64,000 bases of DNA from Flavobacterium sp. J372. Lineage in GTDB: Bacteria; Bacteroidota; Bacteroidia; Flavobacteriales; Flavobacteriaceae. The DNA lies in the NCBI RefSeq assembly GCF_024699965.1, contig NZ_JAJOMZ010000004.1, positions 1,734,001 to 1,798,000 on the forward strand, written 5' to 3'. Below the pieces are notes generated by a model that was not told the DNA's origin, did not search any database, and worked only from the letters and a program-made list of their open reading frames with translations. Each line of letters begins with the position of its first letter. Positions within the stretch are counted from its first letter, which is position 1. Positions 8,385-16,952 of this stretch are shown here, one piece after another. The position numbers and the translations under genes are program-made.

Positions 8385-8819
8385 TAAAATAATTTTATAA
8401 TTAAGAAAATAGTCGTATATTTGCAACGTGGTTTCAGCAGCGCACCTGCCCGAATGTTACAGGCGGGGATTCAACTAGAGTAAGCAGATTTAAACAGATT
8501 TCTAAAGGTTCAGTGAAGCTGTCACACTGAGCTTGTCGAAGTGCTTTTTTCCATGTCGAACGCAGCCTGCAGAGTTGAGACATCTTTTATGGAACGCGCC
8601 TGCCCGAATGGTACAGGCGGGGATAACGCGGATTTAGCTGATGAACGCGGATTTTCAGCAGGAGTGAAGCTGTCACACTGAGCTTGTCGAAGTGCCAACG
8701 ATGAGTGAACAGGTTCTCTGTCATTGCGAGGCACGAAGCAATCTTAGAGGCGCTAGGAGTGTGTTATTTAAGTGCCACGCGAAGGGATTCGCGCGGGAGC
8801 GGGGGGAATGTCGGAAAAA
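8385..8819. repeat. Repeat-rich intergenic region
   Basis: No gene is visible in these 435 bases. They contain two diverged copies of a composite unit of about 150 bp: element A (core CCTGCCCGAATG.TACAGGCG) at 8441-8470 and 8595-8624, and element B (core CACACTGAGCTTGTCGAAG) at 8512-8544 and 8663-8694. A third repeat-like word, CATTGCGAGGCACGAAGCA, lies at 8720-8738. All three have the look of multi-copy intergenic repeats in Bacteroidota chromosomes. The short ORFs across this stretch have no coding character. Confidence 0.7.
8416..8423 (+). promoter_or_regulatory. Orphan -7 promoter-like box
   Basis: TATATTTG followed by C is a perfect match to the Bacteroidota -7 consensus TAnnTTTG. No recognisable -33 TTTG sits at the correct spacing (TTTT is present), and no gene follows on the plus strand, only repeats. 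It may be a relic of a deleted gene. Confidence 0.3.
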
Positions 8820-9602
8820 TTATGCTACTAATAGTTTTCTGTTTCTGTCACTGTCACGTTCCGACCACAAAATATAGTCAGCTTCTTTAGCATTTAACGC
8901 GTCTAAAAATTCGGTTTTTATCTCTCTTCCAATATCATTAATTACGGCAATTGCCGTTACATTTTTCTTTGTAATTTTTTCTCGGACTGGTTTAATATCT
9001 TCCCAAGAAAATAAAAACGATGAAAGATTTGATTTATTTACTGTATTGAATGACTTTAGAACTATCTCTTCATTTCTTTTAGCGATTTGGAAATCAAAAT
9101 TGAATTCTAAACCCGTCACACCTTTAGAAATAAAATCAGGTGTATATATGAGGCCGATTTCATCTAGGTAGTTCCTCACATCTTCCTTAAAAATTGAAGA
9201 AACATTGCTTTTAGATAAAATATACATGTCATTAATTTCAATAATTGCAGACAAAAGATTGTGTTTTGATTGTGCAAAATTTTCAAAATTAGTCTCAACA
9301 ATTAATTCGTCATTGATTTCTCTAATGCCGTAATTAAGTAAGATGGCATCAACTAAATATCGTCTTTTTTTTGAACCTTGTATATGCACACCTTGCAATT
9401 CTAAATTTGAAATTGTTTCGCCATTATCACTTAATGTGAGATGTGAACCATTTTTCTTTGCGTATATTTCTATTGTGTCATTAAATGCACCTAAAAAAGG
9501 CGTACTTATCAGGGTCCATTCTGTGGAATGGTCCTCTTGAATAACCGTTTTTTCTCTTAACCAGTTATAATAGTAATCGACATGTGTGTTTATCCAACTC
9601 AA
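8820..9602 (-). CDS. DUF1828/DUF1829-domain protein, second gene of a two-gene accessory cassette
   Basis: The 260-residue soluble protein has an N-terminal DUF1828-type domain (about residues 28-118, with 'TPFLGAFNDTIEIYAKKNG' and 'LTLSDNGETISNLELQG') and a C-terminal DUF1829-type domain (about 150-240, with 'GVTGLEFNFDFQIAKRN' and 'AIAVINDIGREIKTEFLDAL'). Both domain families are of unknown function and are scattered across genomes, often in mobile or prophage settings. I see no catalytic motif I can name. The start (9602) overlaps the stop of the preceding gene by four bases, so the two are translationally coupled. The coding sequence is visibly more AT-rich than its neighbours, and repeat-rich DNA lies at its 3' side; both suggest horizontal acquisition. 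Confidence 0.75.
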   Translation of the reverse strand: MSWINTHVDYYYNWLREKTVIQEDHSTEWTLISTPFLGAFNDTIEIYAKKNGSHLTLSDNGETISNLELQGVHIQGSKKRRYLVDAILLNYGIREINDELIVETNFENFAQSKHNLLSAIIEINDMYILSKSNVSSIFKEDVRNYLDEIGLIYTPDFISKGVTGLEFNFDFQIAKRNEEIVLKSFNTVNKSNLSSFLFSWEDIKPVREKITKKNVTAIAVINDIGREIKTEFLDALNAKEADYILWSERDSDRNRKLLVA

Positions 9603-10099
9603 AATATCGCGTGTTGTATATTTAATTTTGATGTGACGTTTATGTGTTTTGCAAAAGTATCTATTAATGTAAATAAATCACCTACATCTTTTATGTCTTT
9701 TATTGGAAAGGTGGTTTCTTCAAGGGGTATTGCCCATGCAAGAGGTCTGTAGTCTTCTACAAATATATGCATGTGGGGTTGATCGAAATTAATCCATTGG
9801 CCAACATAATTGCGCAGGAACTCAGGAACCGACGGTTTAATTTCTTCTGGATTTTTATGGGAGCCTTTGAAGTCTATGCGAATTAAGCCGATATGATTAT
9901 TAGTTTCATGATGGTGTAGGCTTGTTTTTAATATTATTTTTTTATTTGAAGTAATTTCTATTAAAAACTCAACCTCTGTATCTTCATGACTTATCAATTC
10001 TACCTTATTTTTCTTTTGGCCTAAATCTATAATAAATTCAGGATCTTTTAATACCTTATTCAAACTTAATAGATATGATACTTCTTCGTTGGTGAGCAT
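9599..10099 (-). CDS. Conserved hypothetical (DUF6978-like), first gene of the accessory cassette
   Basis: The 166-residue soluble protein begins MLTNEEVSYLLSL and contains an all-beta stretch (FLIEITSNKKIILKTSLHHH), a conserved-looking 'IGLIRIDFKGSHKNPEE' and 'HMHIFVEDYRPLAWAIPL'. It ends in a short helical region. The pattern, size and pairing with a DUF1828 gene resemble the DUF6978 family, which has no assigned role; I am only moderately sure of that name. The His-rich segments (LHHHETNNH, PHMHIF) could bind metal or form an active site, but this is speculation. It overlaps the next gene by four bases (ATGA type) and is AT-rich like it, so the two move and are expressed as a unit. Confidence 0.65.
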   Translation of the reverse strand: MLTNEEVSYLLSLNKVLKDPEFIIDLGQKKNKVELISHEDTEVEFLIEITSNKKIILKTSLHHHETNNHIGLIRIDFKGSHKNPEEIKPSVPEFLRNYVGQWINFDQPHMHIFVEDYRPLAWAIPLEETTFPIKDIKDVGDLFTLIDTFAKHINVTSKLNIQHAIF

Positions 10100-10232
10100 T
10101 TAATAAGTTTTTATACAAATGAATGAAAATATATTGTTCCGGCAAACCTTTCATATATAATATTATCTTTAGGATTTGCTCTCATATTTCTTCCTCAAAT
10201 TTTTTCCCTACTTTTACCTAAACAAACATTAC

Positions 10233-11090
10233 ATGATCTCTGACATCCAGTTTCAAAAAGAACTCGACATCATCATAGCCAATGCCATTCGTGAAGACGT
10301 AGGCGACGGCGACCACTCATCCCTGGCCTGCATCCCTGACGATGCTACCGGCCGAGCCAAGCTCCTGGTAAAAGACAACGGTGTTTTAGCCGGAGTGGAG
10401 TTTGCCAAACAGGTGTTCAACTATGTAGACCCGGGCCTTCAGGTAGAGGTGTTCCTGCAGGATGGTACTCCCGTAAAATACGGCGATGTAGCCTTTCATG
10501 TTTCGGGTTCGTCACAAAGCATCCTCAAGAGCGAGCGCCTGGTGCTCAACGCCATGCAGCGTATGAGCGCCATTGCCACCAAGACCAAAAAATATGTTGA
10601 TATACTGGCCGGCACCGGTACCGGCGTGCTTGATACCCGCAAGACAACCCCCGGCGTGCGTGCCCTCGAGAAGTGGGCGGTGCGCATAGGCGGCGGCGAA
10701 AACCACCGTTTTGCCCTGTATGACATGGTGATGCTGAAAGACAACCACATCGACTTTGCCGGCGGAATCACGCAGGCTATCACCAAAACACATGAATACC
10801 TCAGGGCCAACCACCTCGACCTGAAAATAATCGTTGAGGCTCGTAACCTTGACGAGGTTCGCGAGATAATCTCAAATCCCGGTGTGCACCGCATATTGCT
10901 TGATAATTTCGACTATGCCGAGACCCGGGAGGCCGTGGCTATCATCGGCGATTACTGCCAGACAGAATCTTCCGGCGGGATTAACGAAGACACCATGCGC
11001 CACTATGCCGAGTGCGGCGTGAATTACATATCAAGCGGGGCGCTCACGCACAGCATTTACAACATGGACCTGAGCCTAAAAGCCTTCTAG
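10233..11090 (+). CDS. nadC: Nicotinate-nucleotide diphosphorylase (carboxylating), NadC
   Basis: The 285-residue enzyme converts quinolinate and PRPP to nicotinate mononucleotide in de novo NAD synthesis. Diagnostic motifs are 'TRKTTPGVRALEKWAVRIGG' region residues (positions about 132-150), then 'GENHRFALYDMVMLKDNHI' and the C-terminal 'EARNLDEV...ILLDNF' and 'GVNYISSGALTHS'. I chose the ATG at 10233 (MISDIQFQKELD) because the codons upstream of it are Phe/Tyr-rich and not family-like. A YihY/BrkB-type gene starts directly after the nadC stop codon (TAGATG), so the two are co-transcribed. Confidence 0.96.
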   Translation: MISDIQFQKELDIIIANAIREDVGDGDHSSLACIPDDATGRAKLLVKDNGVLAGVEFAKQVFNYVDPGLQVEVFLQDGTPVKYGDVAFHVSGSSQSILKSERLVLNAMQRMSAIATKTKKYVDILAGTGTGVLDTRKTTPGVRALEKWAVRIGGGENHRFALYDMVMLKDNHIDFAGGITQAITKTHEYLRANHLDLKIIVEARNLDEVREIISNPGVHRILLDNFDYAETREAVAIIGDYCQTESSGGINEDTMRHYAECGVNYISSGALTHSIYNMDLSLKAF

Positions 11091-12014
11091 ATGTCGGCAG
11101 AGCTGGAACATAAGCTGGAACGCATACCCGTAATAAAGCACCTGGTGCGCCTGGGCAAAAGCATACGCCTGCCGTATAGCGAGGGCCTCACGCTGTACCA
11201 CCTGATTGAGCTGTATTTTACGGGCATCATCAACGGCGACCTCAGTTACCGCGCGGGTGCCATTGCATTCAGTTTCTTTATGTCGCTGTTCCCGTTCACG
11301 CTGTTTTTACTGAACCTTGTGCCGTATGTACCCGTGCCGGGCTTCCGTGAAGACTTACTGAGTTTCATACAAGACAATGTTCCGCCAAACACCTATGATG
11401 CCATCTATAAAATCATAGACGACATTACCAAAACCAGTTACAGCAGCCTCCTGTCGTTCGGTATATTCCTGGCCATATTGCTTATGAGCAACGGCATGAA
11501 CGCCATACTCAGCGGTTTCCAGAGTAGCCTGCACATTACTATAAAGCGTCCGTTTTTCAGGCAATATGCGCTGGCCATTGTATTATCGCTTATGCTTACG
11601 GTGCTGCTTATAGTTACGGTTTCAGCGATTGTAACCCTTGAGGTAATTATACAAAGCCTGAACAAAAGGGGCTTTTTTGAAAACGTCGATTTGCTAAGGG
11701 TGGGCAGGTATGCATTCCTTGTAATGATGATTTTAATGACGACATCAATACTGTTTAAATTTGCTGCAAAAGAGACGAAGGGCGCGGCTTTCTTCAGCTA
11801 TGGCTCGGTTTTCAGTACAATACTGTTTGGTATAACGTCATATATTTTTGGTATCTGGGTAGTGCGTTTTGCGCAGTATAATGAGCTGTACGGATCAATT
11901 GGCACGCTACTTGTATTAATGCTTTATATATGGATAAACTGCTTTATTCTGCTATTAGGTTTCGAATTAAATGCGCTTATTCATAAATTAAAAAGAAAAA
12001 ATTTATATATTTAA
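11091..12014 (+). CDS. YihY/BrkB-family inner-membrane protein
   Basis: The 307-residue protein has six hydrophobic segments and the family signature early in the sequence ('LSYRAGAIAFSFFMSLFPF', about residues 53-71). Other typical stretches are 'LLLIVTVSAIVTLEVI' and 'LLVLMLYIWINCFILLLGFELNA' at the C-terminus. The family was once called ribonuclease BN or virulence factor BrkB; the true function is unsettled. Its ATG follows the nadC stop with no gap, so translation is probably coupled to nadC. Nothing links the functions directly. Confidence 0.93.
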   Translation: MSAELEHKLERIPVIKHLVRLGKSIRLPYSEGLTLYHLIELYFTGIINGDLSYRAGAIAFSFFMSLFPFTLFLLNLVPYVPVPGFREDLLSFIQDNVPPNTYDAIYKIIDDITKTSYSSLLSFGIFLAILLMSNGMNAILSGFQSSLHITIKRPFFRQYALAIVLSLMLTVLLIVTVSAIVTLEVIIQSLNKRGFFENVDLLRVGRYAFLVMMILMTTSILFKFAAKETKGAAFFSYGSVFSTILFGITSYIFGIWVVRFAQYNELYGSIGTLLVLMLYIWINCFILLLGFELNALIHKLKRKNLYI

Positions 12015-12036
12015 CAAAACTAAACAGGTATCTATT

Positions 12037-12465
12037 ATGAAGAATTACTTTTTAACTATCCTTTTTGTAGCCGTTGCAGGAGTGTTTTCGGCTCAGGCCC
12101 AGGTAACGGGTAAGTGGAAAACTATTGATGATGAAACAGGTAAGGCAAAATCTATCGTAGAGATTTATGAAAGCAACGGCAAGCTTTACGGCAAGGTGGT
12201 AGAAATACTTAACCCTGCGAAAAAGAATGCTAAATGTGATAAATGTGAAGGCGCAGACAAAGGCAAACCTGTTGAGGGCCTTGTTATTATAAAAGGGCTT
12301 ACTAAAGATGGTAACGAGTGGACAGACGGTGATATTCTTGACCCGACTAAAGGCAAGTTGTACAGCTGCACTCTGAAGCTTGACGGTAAAGACAAACTGA
12401 AAGTACGCGGCTACCTTGGCGTATCGCTACTTGGCCGGACCCAAACCTGGACAAGGGTTAACTAA
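12037..12465 (+). CDS. Exported DUF2147-family protein
   Basis: The 142-residue protein starts with a signal peptide cleaved after about residue 21 (AGVFSAQAQ). The mature part is a single DUF2147-type domain: 'VTGKWKTIDDETGKAKSIVEI' at its start, a Cys pair in 'AKCDKCEGADKGKP' near residues 64-77 and a C-terminal 'LKVRGYLGVSLLGRTQTW'. The fold is lipocalin/beta-barrel-like in relatives. It is probably periplasmic. Function unknown. It lies 22 bp after the BrkB-type gene on the same strand and ends before a clear terminator hairpin. Confidence 0.85.
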   Translation: MKNYFLTILFVAVAGVFSAQAQVTGKWKTIDDETGKAKSIVEIYESNGKLYGKVVEILNPAKKNAKCDKCEGADKGKPVEGLVIIKGLTKDGNEWTDGDILDPTKGKLYSCTLKLDGKDKLKVRGYLGVSLLGRTQTWTRVN

Positions 12466-12512
12466 AAGGTTTACAGTCGCAGCCACGGCTTACAGTGGCT
12501 TAAGAAGTATGG

Positions 12513-12535
12513 AGCATCCGTGAGGGTGCTTTTTT
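12513..12535 (+). terminator. Rho-independent terminator after the DUF2147 gene
   Basis: The stem AGCATCC/GGGTGCT (one G-T pair) has a GTGA loop region and is followed by a run of T. A smaller inverted repeat, AGCCAC/GTGGCT at 12481-12500, precedes it. Confidence 0.75.
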
Positions 12536-12538
12536 ATT

Positions 12539-12626
12539 CCCCTCTTTCAGAGGGGTGCCCGCAGGGTGGGGTGTTTTAGTAGAAAATAAGACACCCCGGC
12601 TTTCAGCCACCCCTCCGTAAGAGGGG
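12539..12626. repeat. Long imperfect inverted repeat (MITE/REP-like)
   Basis: The left arm (12539-12576, starting CCCCTCTTTCAGAGGGGTG) and right arm (12590-12626, reverse complement starting CCCCTCTTACGGAGGGGTG) pair over most of their length, and each arm also contains its own CCCCTC/GAGGGG hairpin. The element is G+C-rich compared with its surroundings and sits between convergent genes, as dispersed palindromic repeats often do. Confidence 0.7.
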
Positions 12627-12673
12627 AATAGCTTCACTCTAACTTTGAACCTAAATTAAACTTCAGCAATAGT

Positions 12674-13177
12674 TTAATTTATGATTATACGACTGGGAGG
12701 TGGAGGAGGTGTTGGCAAGAGGATATGATTTAAATTTCCAAAATCAACTTCTTTGGTGATTGTGTTGAAATTTCGCTGCATCAATATTTGTTCAAATTGT
12801 CTCGCAATAGTATCGAGGTCTTTTGGTGGGGTAGTGGTGTAAACATATATTGACTTTGCTTTGGCATCTCTATAATTGTAAAATTTATATCCCCAGCCAT
12901 CACGTAAAGTTGAATCTTCATAAACTGAATCGTGCTTATCAAAATTAATTTCCTTTATAAGATTTTTAATTCGGCTATGATCTTCTTTCTTTAAAAGTGC
13001 ATAAAAGGTTGCCTTTTCAGGAAATCGTGTGCTCATATAGAGTGTGTCTTGGAAATTATATTTAACGGAGAAATCATGGTTCATGCCGGTTGAGGAGTAC
13101 ACGAAAAAGTCTTTATCTGTTTTTCCGGCACAAGCCGACAGAATTATTAGGATAAATGATAAAAGCATTAGTCTCAT
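12674..13177 (-). CDS. Hypothetical lipoprotein
   Basis: The 167-residue protein has a lipoprotein signal peptide (LLSFILIILSACAGK, lipobox LSAC with Cys16), so it is anchored to a membrane. The mature part contains a Tyr/Phe-rich region with 'DGWGYKFYNYRDAKAKSIYVY', reminiscent of small DUF6438-like lipoproteins, but I do not recognise it firmly. The C-terminus has a run of six prolines. It is AT-rich and stands alone, convergent with the DUF2147 gene and divergent from priA. Confidence 0.65.
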   Translation of the reverse strand: MRLMLLSFILIILSACAGKTDKDFFVYSSTGMNHDFSVKYNFQDTLYMSTRFPEKATFYALLKKEDHSRIKNLIKEINFDKHDSVYEDSTLRDGWGYKFYNYRDAKAKSIYVYTTTPPKDLDTIARQFEQILMQRNFNTITKEVDFGNLNHILLPTPPPPPSRIIIN

Positions 13178-13271
13178 CAGGTATATTTTGTGACTAACTT
13201 ACAAAATAAACTAACCCCATCAAAGCTCTAACTCGCACCAAATAACCAACTAACCAAATCCACAAATTCCC

Positions 13272-13279
13272 TATCTTTG
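13272..13279 (+). promoter_or_regulatory. -7 promoter element immediately upstream of priA
   Basis: TATCTTTG, an exact TAnnTTTG match, ends only four bases before the priA ATG (13284). If used, the transcript would start at or near the start codon, giving an almost leaderless mRNA. No TTTG is found 19 bases upstream. Confidence 0.45.
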
Positions 13280-13283
13280 CTCT

Positions 13284-15735
13284 ATGCCGTTTTTCATTGA
13301 AGTTATCCTGCCGCTGGCGTTGCCGAAATCGTTCACCTATGCGGTGAATGAGGCGGAATATAACTTCATAAAAACAGGGATGCGGGTTGCAGTACCATTC
13401 GGGAAGAACAAGATTTACACAGGGCTGGTTACTTCATTACACCAAATGCCGCCACAACTTTACCAGGCGAAAGACATTCACCAAATACTTGACGAAACGC
13501 CCCAAGTAACAGAAATACAACTCAAGCACTGGGAATGGATAGCAGCGTACTACATGTGTACCATTGGCGAAGTCTACAAAACCGCAATGCCGAGCGGTTA
13601 CCTGTTGGAAAGCGAGACAATAATTTCGGCACTGACCGACTTCAGGCAAAGTGATGACCAGCAGCTTTCAGATGAAGAGTATCTGGTGTACGAAGCCTTG
13701 CAGCAGCAATCATCACTTAAGGTTCAGGATGTGGTTTCTATTCTCAATAAGAAAACTGTGCTGCCGGTAATCAACAGGCTGATGGCAAAAAATGCCATTT
13801 CACTTCAGGAAGAGATAAAGGAAACCTATAAGCCAAAACTGGTAAAATACATACGCCTGCAGGAGGAGTTTCGCAACCAGGAACAGTTAGAAGAGTTGAT
13901 GGAAATACTTTCCCGGGCGCAAAAGCAACGTGAAACCGTGTTGTTGTACTTTCAATTGCAGGCTCAGGAAAAAAAGCCTGTTACCGTTAAAAAACTTATT
14001 GAATCCGGTGCAACTGCTGCCGTAATAAAATCGCTTGCTGATAAAGGCATTTTTGAGGAATATCATATTGAAGAAGATCGTGTAAGCTTTTCTGAATCGG
14101 ATGACGCAGGTTTTGCATTGAGTAAAAAACAACATGAAGCGTTCATTTCTGTAAAAGGAAATCTTGAGAAACATCCTGTTACGCTATTGCACGGCATTAC
14201 ATCAAGCGGCAAGACAGAGATTTACATCAAACTTATTGAAGAATACCTGGCGTCAGACAAACAGGTTTTATATCTCCTTCCTGAAATTGCCCTGACTACC
14301 CAGCTCGTGGTACGCCTTACTGCCTACTTCGGAAATAAAGTTGCGGTATTTCATTCTAAGTATTCCAATAATGAACGTATTGAGGTCTGGCAACAGGTGT
14401 TGTCGGGTTCAGGTAAAGCCCAGGTGGTGATAGGGGCGAGGTCGGCTTTATTCTTACCTTTCCAAAATCTCGGACTGATTGTGATAGACGAAGAACACGA
14501 GCAAACTTTTAAGCAGCAGGACCCTGCACCGCGTTATCATGCCCGTGATGCAGCTATTGTGCTGGCAAATTTCCATCAGGCAAAAGTACTGCTCGGTTCG
14601 GCCACGCCATCAATAGAAACATACTTTAATGTTAATAGCGGAAAGTATGGCTATACGGAACTTAAGCAGCGCTTTGGTAATGTTGTCCCGCCCGAGATCG
14701 TGCTTATCGACCTGAAAGAGAAGTACAAGCGCAGGCAGATGAACGGCCACTTTAGTGATACCATGATTGAGGCTATCGGCGAAACACTGTCTGCAGGCAA
14801 GCAGGTAATCTTATTCCAGAACCGGCGGGGCTATTCGCCGTGGGTAGAGTGCATGACGTGCGGACACGTGCCGCAATGCCCGCAGTGCGATGTGAGCCTT
14901 ACGTATTATAAATATAAAAACCAGCTGCGGTGCCATTACTGCGGCTATAACATTGCCAACCCAACCCATTGTCATAAATGCCATTCGGCCGACCTGAGCA
15001 CCAAAGGTTTCGGCACCGAGCAGATTGAAATGGAACTGAAAGCGCTGTTCCCGGAGAAGAACTCATGGCGGATGGACCCAGGATACTACCCGCGGGAAGT
15101 TCGGGTATGAAAAGATAATTGATTCTTTCAAAAACCATGAGATAGACATACTGGTAGGCACACAGATGCTCGCCAAAGGACTGCATTTTGACAATGTGAA
15201 CTTAGTAGGGATTCTCAATGCCGATAATATGCTATACCAGCCCGATTTCCGTGCGTTTGAGCGCGCTTACCAAATGATGGTACAGGTAGCGGGCAGGGCG
15301 GGGCGGAAAGATGTTCGTGGGCGTGTGCTCATCCAGACATACAATCCGCTGCATAATATTATCCGTCAGGTTACTGAAAATGACTATGATGGTATGTTCC
15401 GCGAGCAATTATACGAAAGGCATAATTTTAAATATCCGCCTTACTACCGTTTGGTGCGCATAACATTAAAACATAAAGATTATGAGAAGCTGCGCGATGG
15501 CGCCATGTGGCTTTACAACGTGCTCTCACAAAATCTGGGTGTGCCGGTTTTGGGTCCTGAAGAGCCTGCCATAAGCCGCATTCGCAATGAATTCATTCGT
15601 ACCATAATGGTGAAGATTCCGCAGGGCGGCCAGTTAGGTCAGGTAAAAAATTCAATTGTAAAAATACTAAGCAGTTTTGATGCTGTTCCTCAGTATAAAT
15701 CAGTAAAAGTTTCTGTAAATGCCGACCCTTATTAG
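13284..15735 (+). CDS. priA: Primosomal protein N' (replication restart helicase PriA), frameshifted at 15077-15079
   Basis: This is the 3'-5' helicase that reloads the replisome at stalled forks. The N-terminal DNA-binding domain (FIEVILPLALPKSFTYAV) is followed by Walker A 'LLHGITSSGKTEIYIKL' (about residues 296-312), the DEEH box 'LIVIDEEHEQTFKQQD' and paired zinc-binding cysteines (CMTCGHVPQCPQCD ... CHYCGYN...CHKCHS). The frame breaks after 'KNSWRMD', where an extra C in CCC at 15077-15079 leads to a stop. Deleting it gives 'MDQDTTRGKFGYEKIIDSF' and continues to 15735, for 816 residues, the usual flavobacterial PriA length. Because priA is highly conserved, a sequencing error is more likely than a pseudogene. 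Its end overlaps the convergent regulator gene by four bases. Confidence 0.93.
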
Positions 15736-16444
15736 TCTTCAACCTCCATACCGGGTTTGTTCAGCATTTTAGCCAGTTCTTCTTTTTAGTGCGGCTCAGC
15801 GGTATTTTAGTCGTGCCAATTTCGGCAACTTTACTGTTGTAGCGCTGCACTTTATCAAGGTTTACTATGTAAGATTTGTGTACTCGAAGGAATTTTTCTT
15901 TAGGAAGCTGTGTCTCAAAATCTTTCATGGTTGAAAGTACAAGATGGCTGCTGCTGTCGGTAATAATCTTTATATAATCGCCAAATGCTTCTACCCATCG
16001 TATCTTATTAATGTAAACTTTCAGGTTTTTCAGGTTGCTTTTCACAAAGATGAAATCACCTTCTTCTTCAGTGCCGTCTTTTTTAAGCGTATAAAAGTCT
16101 ATTGCTTTTTGTACGGCTTTATTAAAGCGGTCGCGAGTTAGCGGTTTCTGCAGATAATCGATTGCATCATAGTCAAATGCTCTTAAGGCATAGTTAGCCT
16201 TAGCCGATACAAAAACGATCTGTGGGCGGGTCTTAAGCCCGTCAAGAAGGTCAAAACCTGTCTGTACCGGCATTTCTATATCAAGAAAAAGCAGGTGTAC
16301 GGTTTTGTTGAGTATGCAGTTGCGTGTTTCAGATGCATTCGAAAAATCACCTATAAGGTTCAGTTCCGGATGATCATTCACAAGTTTAGACAAAGTTATT
16401 CTTTGTATAGTGCTATCGTCAACAACAACACAGTTCAGTTTCAT
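15732..16444 (-). CDS. LytTR-family response regulator (frameshifted at 15783-15787)
   Basis: The CheY-like receiver domain occupies residues 1-120 (MKLNCVVVDDSTIQR; phospho-acceptor Asp in 'VHLLFLDIEMPVQTGFDLL'; 'VFVSAKANYALRAFDYDAIDYLQKP'), followed by a LytTR DNA-binding domain (FIFVKSNLKNLKVYINKIRWVEAFGDY ... FLRVHKSYIVNLDKV). In the given sequence the frame ends early with 'TKKKNWLKC'. A sixth base in the five-T run at 15783-15787 would restore 'RTKKEELAKMLNKPGMEVED' and a stop at 15732, for 237 residues. The start at 16444 is chosen because the residues upstream are not receiver-like and a promoter box lies there. No sensor kinase is adjacent. Confidence 0.9.
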
Positions 16445-16491
16445 TATAGTAAAGGTTTGTAATATTTGGCTCGGTTTGATACGGACGTTTA

Positions 16492-16499
16492 CAAATATA
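16492..16499 (-). promoter_or_regulatory. -7 promoter element of the LytTR regulator
   Basis: On the minus strand TATATTTG matches TAnnTTTG exactly, 47 bases before the ATG at 16444. It lies back to back with the rpsF promoter. No good -33 element is visible. Confidence 0.45.
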
Positions 16500-16546
16500 A
16501 AAAAATGTTTCACTTTTGCGGTGAGTAAAAATGTAATTATTAGGGG

Positions 16547-16576
16547 TTGCATAATAAATATAAATCACTATTTTTG
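16547..16576 (+). promoter_or_regulatory. Promoter of the rpsF-rpsR-rplI operon
   Basis: TTG at 16547-16549, a 19-base spacer and TATTTTTG at 16569-16576 make a textbook Bacteroidota promoter. The first gene begins about 32 bases downstream. Confidence 0.75.
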
Positions 16577-16608
16577 CACCCACTTTTATAACAATAAATT
16601 TTTTTATT

Positions 16609-16950
16609 ATGAATCACTATGAAACTGTTTTCATCTTGAATCCCGTTTTATCTGAAGCCCAGGTAAAGGAAACAGTAAGTAAGTTTGAAGATTATCTTAC
16701 TTCAAAGGGTGCAAAGATGGTAGCTAAAGAAGACTGGGGCCTTAAGAAAATGGCTTACGAAATCCAGAACAAGAAGAGCGGCTTTTACACGCTTTTCCAG
16801 TTTGAAGCACCGGGCGATGTACTTATCGGTTTTGAAACTGAATTCCGCCGCGATGAGCGCGTAATGCGTTTCCTTACTGTAGCCCTTGACAAGCACGCTG
16901 TGGCTTGGGCAGAAAGAAGAAGAGAAAAACTAAAAACTAAAGCAAACTAA
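16609..16950 (+). CDS. rpsF: 30S ribosomal protein bS6
   Basis: The 113-residue protein has the complete bS6 pattern: '[19 protein letters not shown]' at the N-terminus, '[20 protein letters not shown]' in the middle, and '[19 protein letters not shown]' towards the C-terminus. It is a 30S platform protein that contacts bS18. In this phylum bS6, bS18 and bS21 form the pocket that holds the 3' end of 16S rRNA. It is the first gene of a three-gene operon, with two bases before rpsR. Confidence 0.97.
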   Translation: MNHYETVFILNPVLSEAQVKETVSKFEDYLTSKGAKMVAKEDWGLKKMAYEIQNKKSGFYTLFQFEAPGDVLIGFETEFRRDERVMRFLTVALDKHAVAWAERRREKLKTKAN

Positions 16951-16952
16951 TT

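Noticed and set aside
8692..8890. Short ORFs of 61 aa in the repeat region
   Set aside because: They read through repetitive DNA in several frames and lack a start context or similarity to known proteins.
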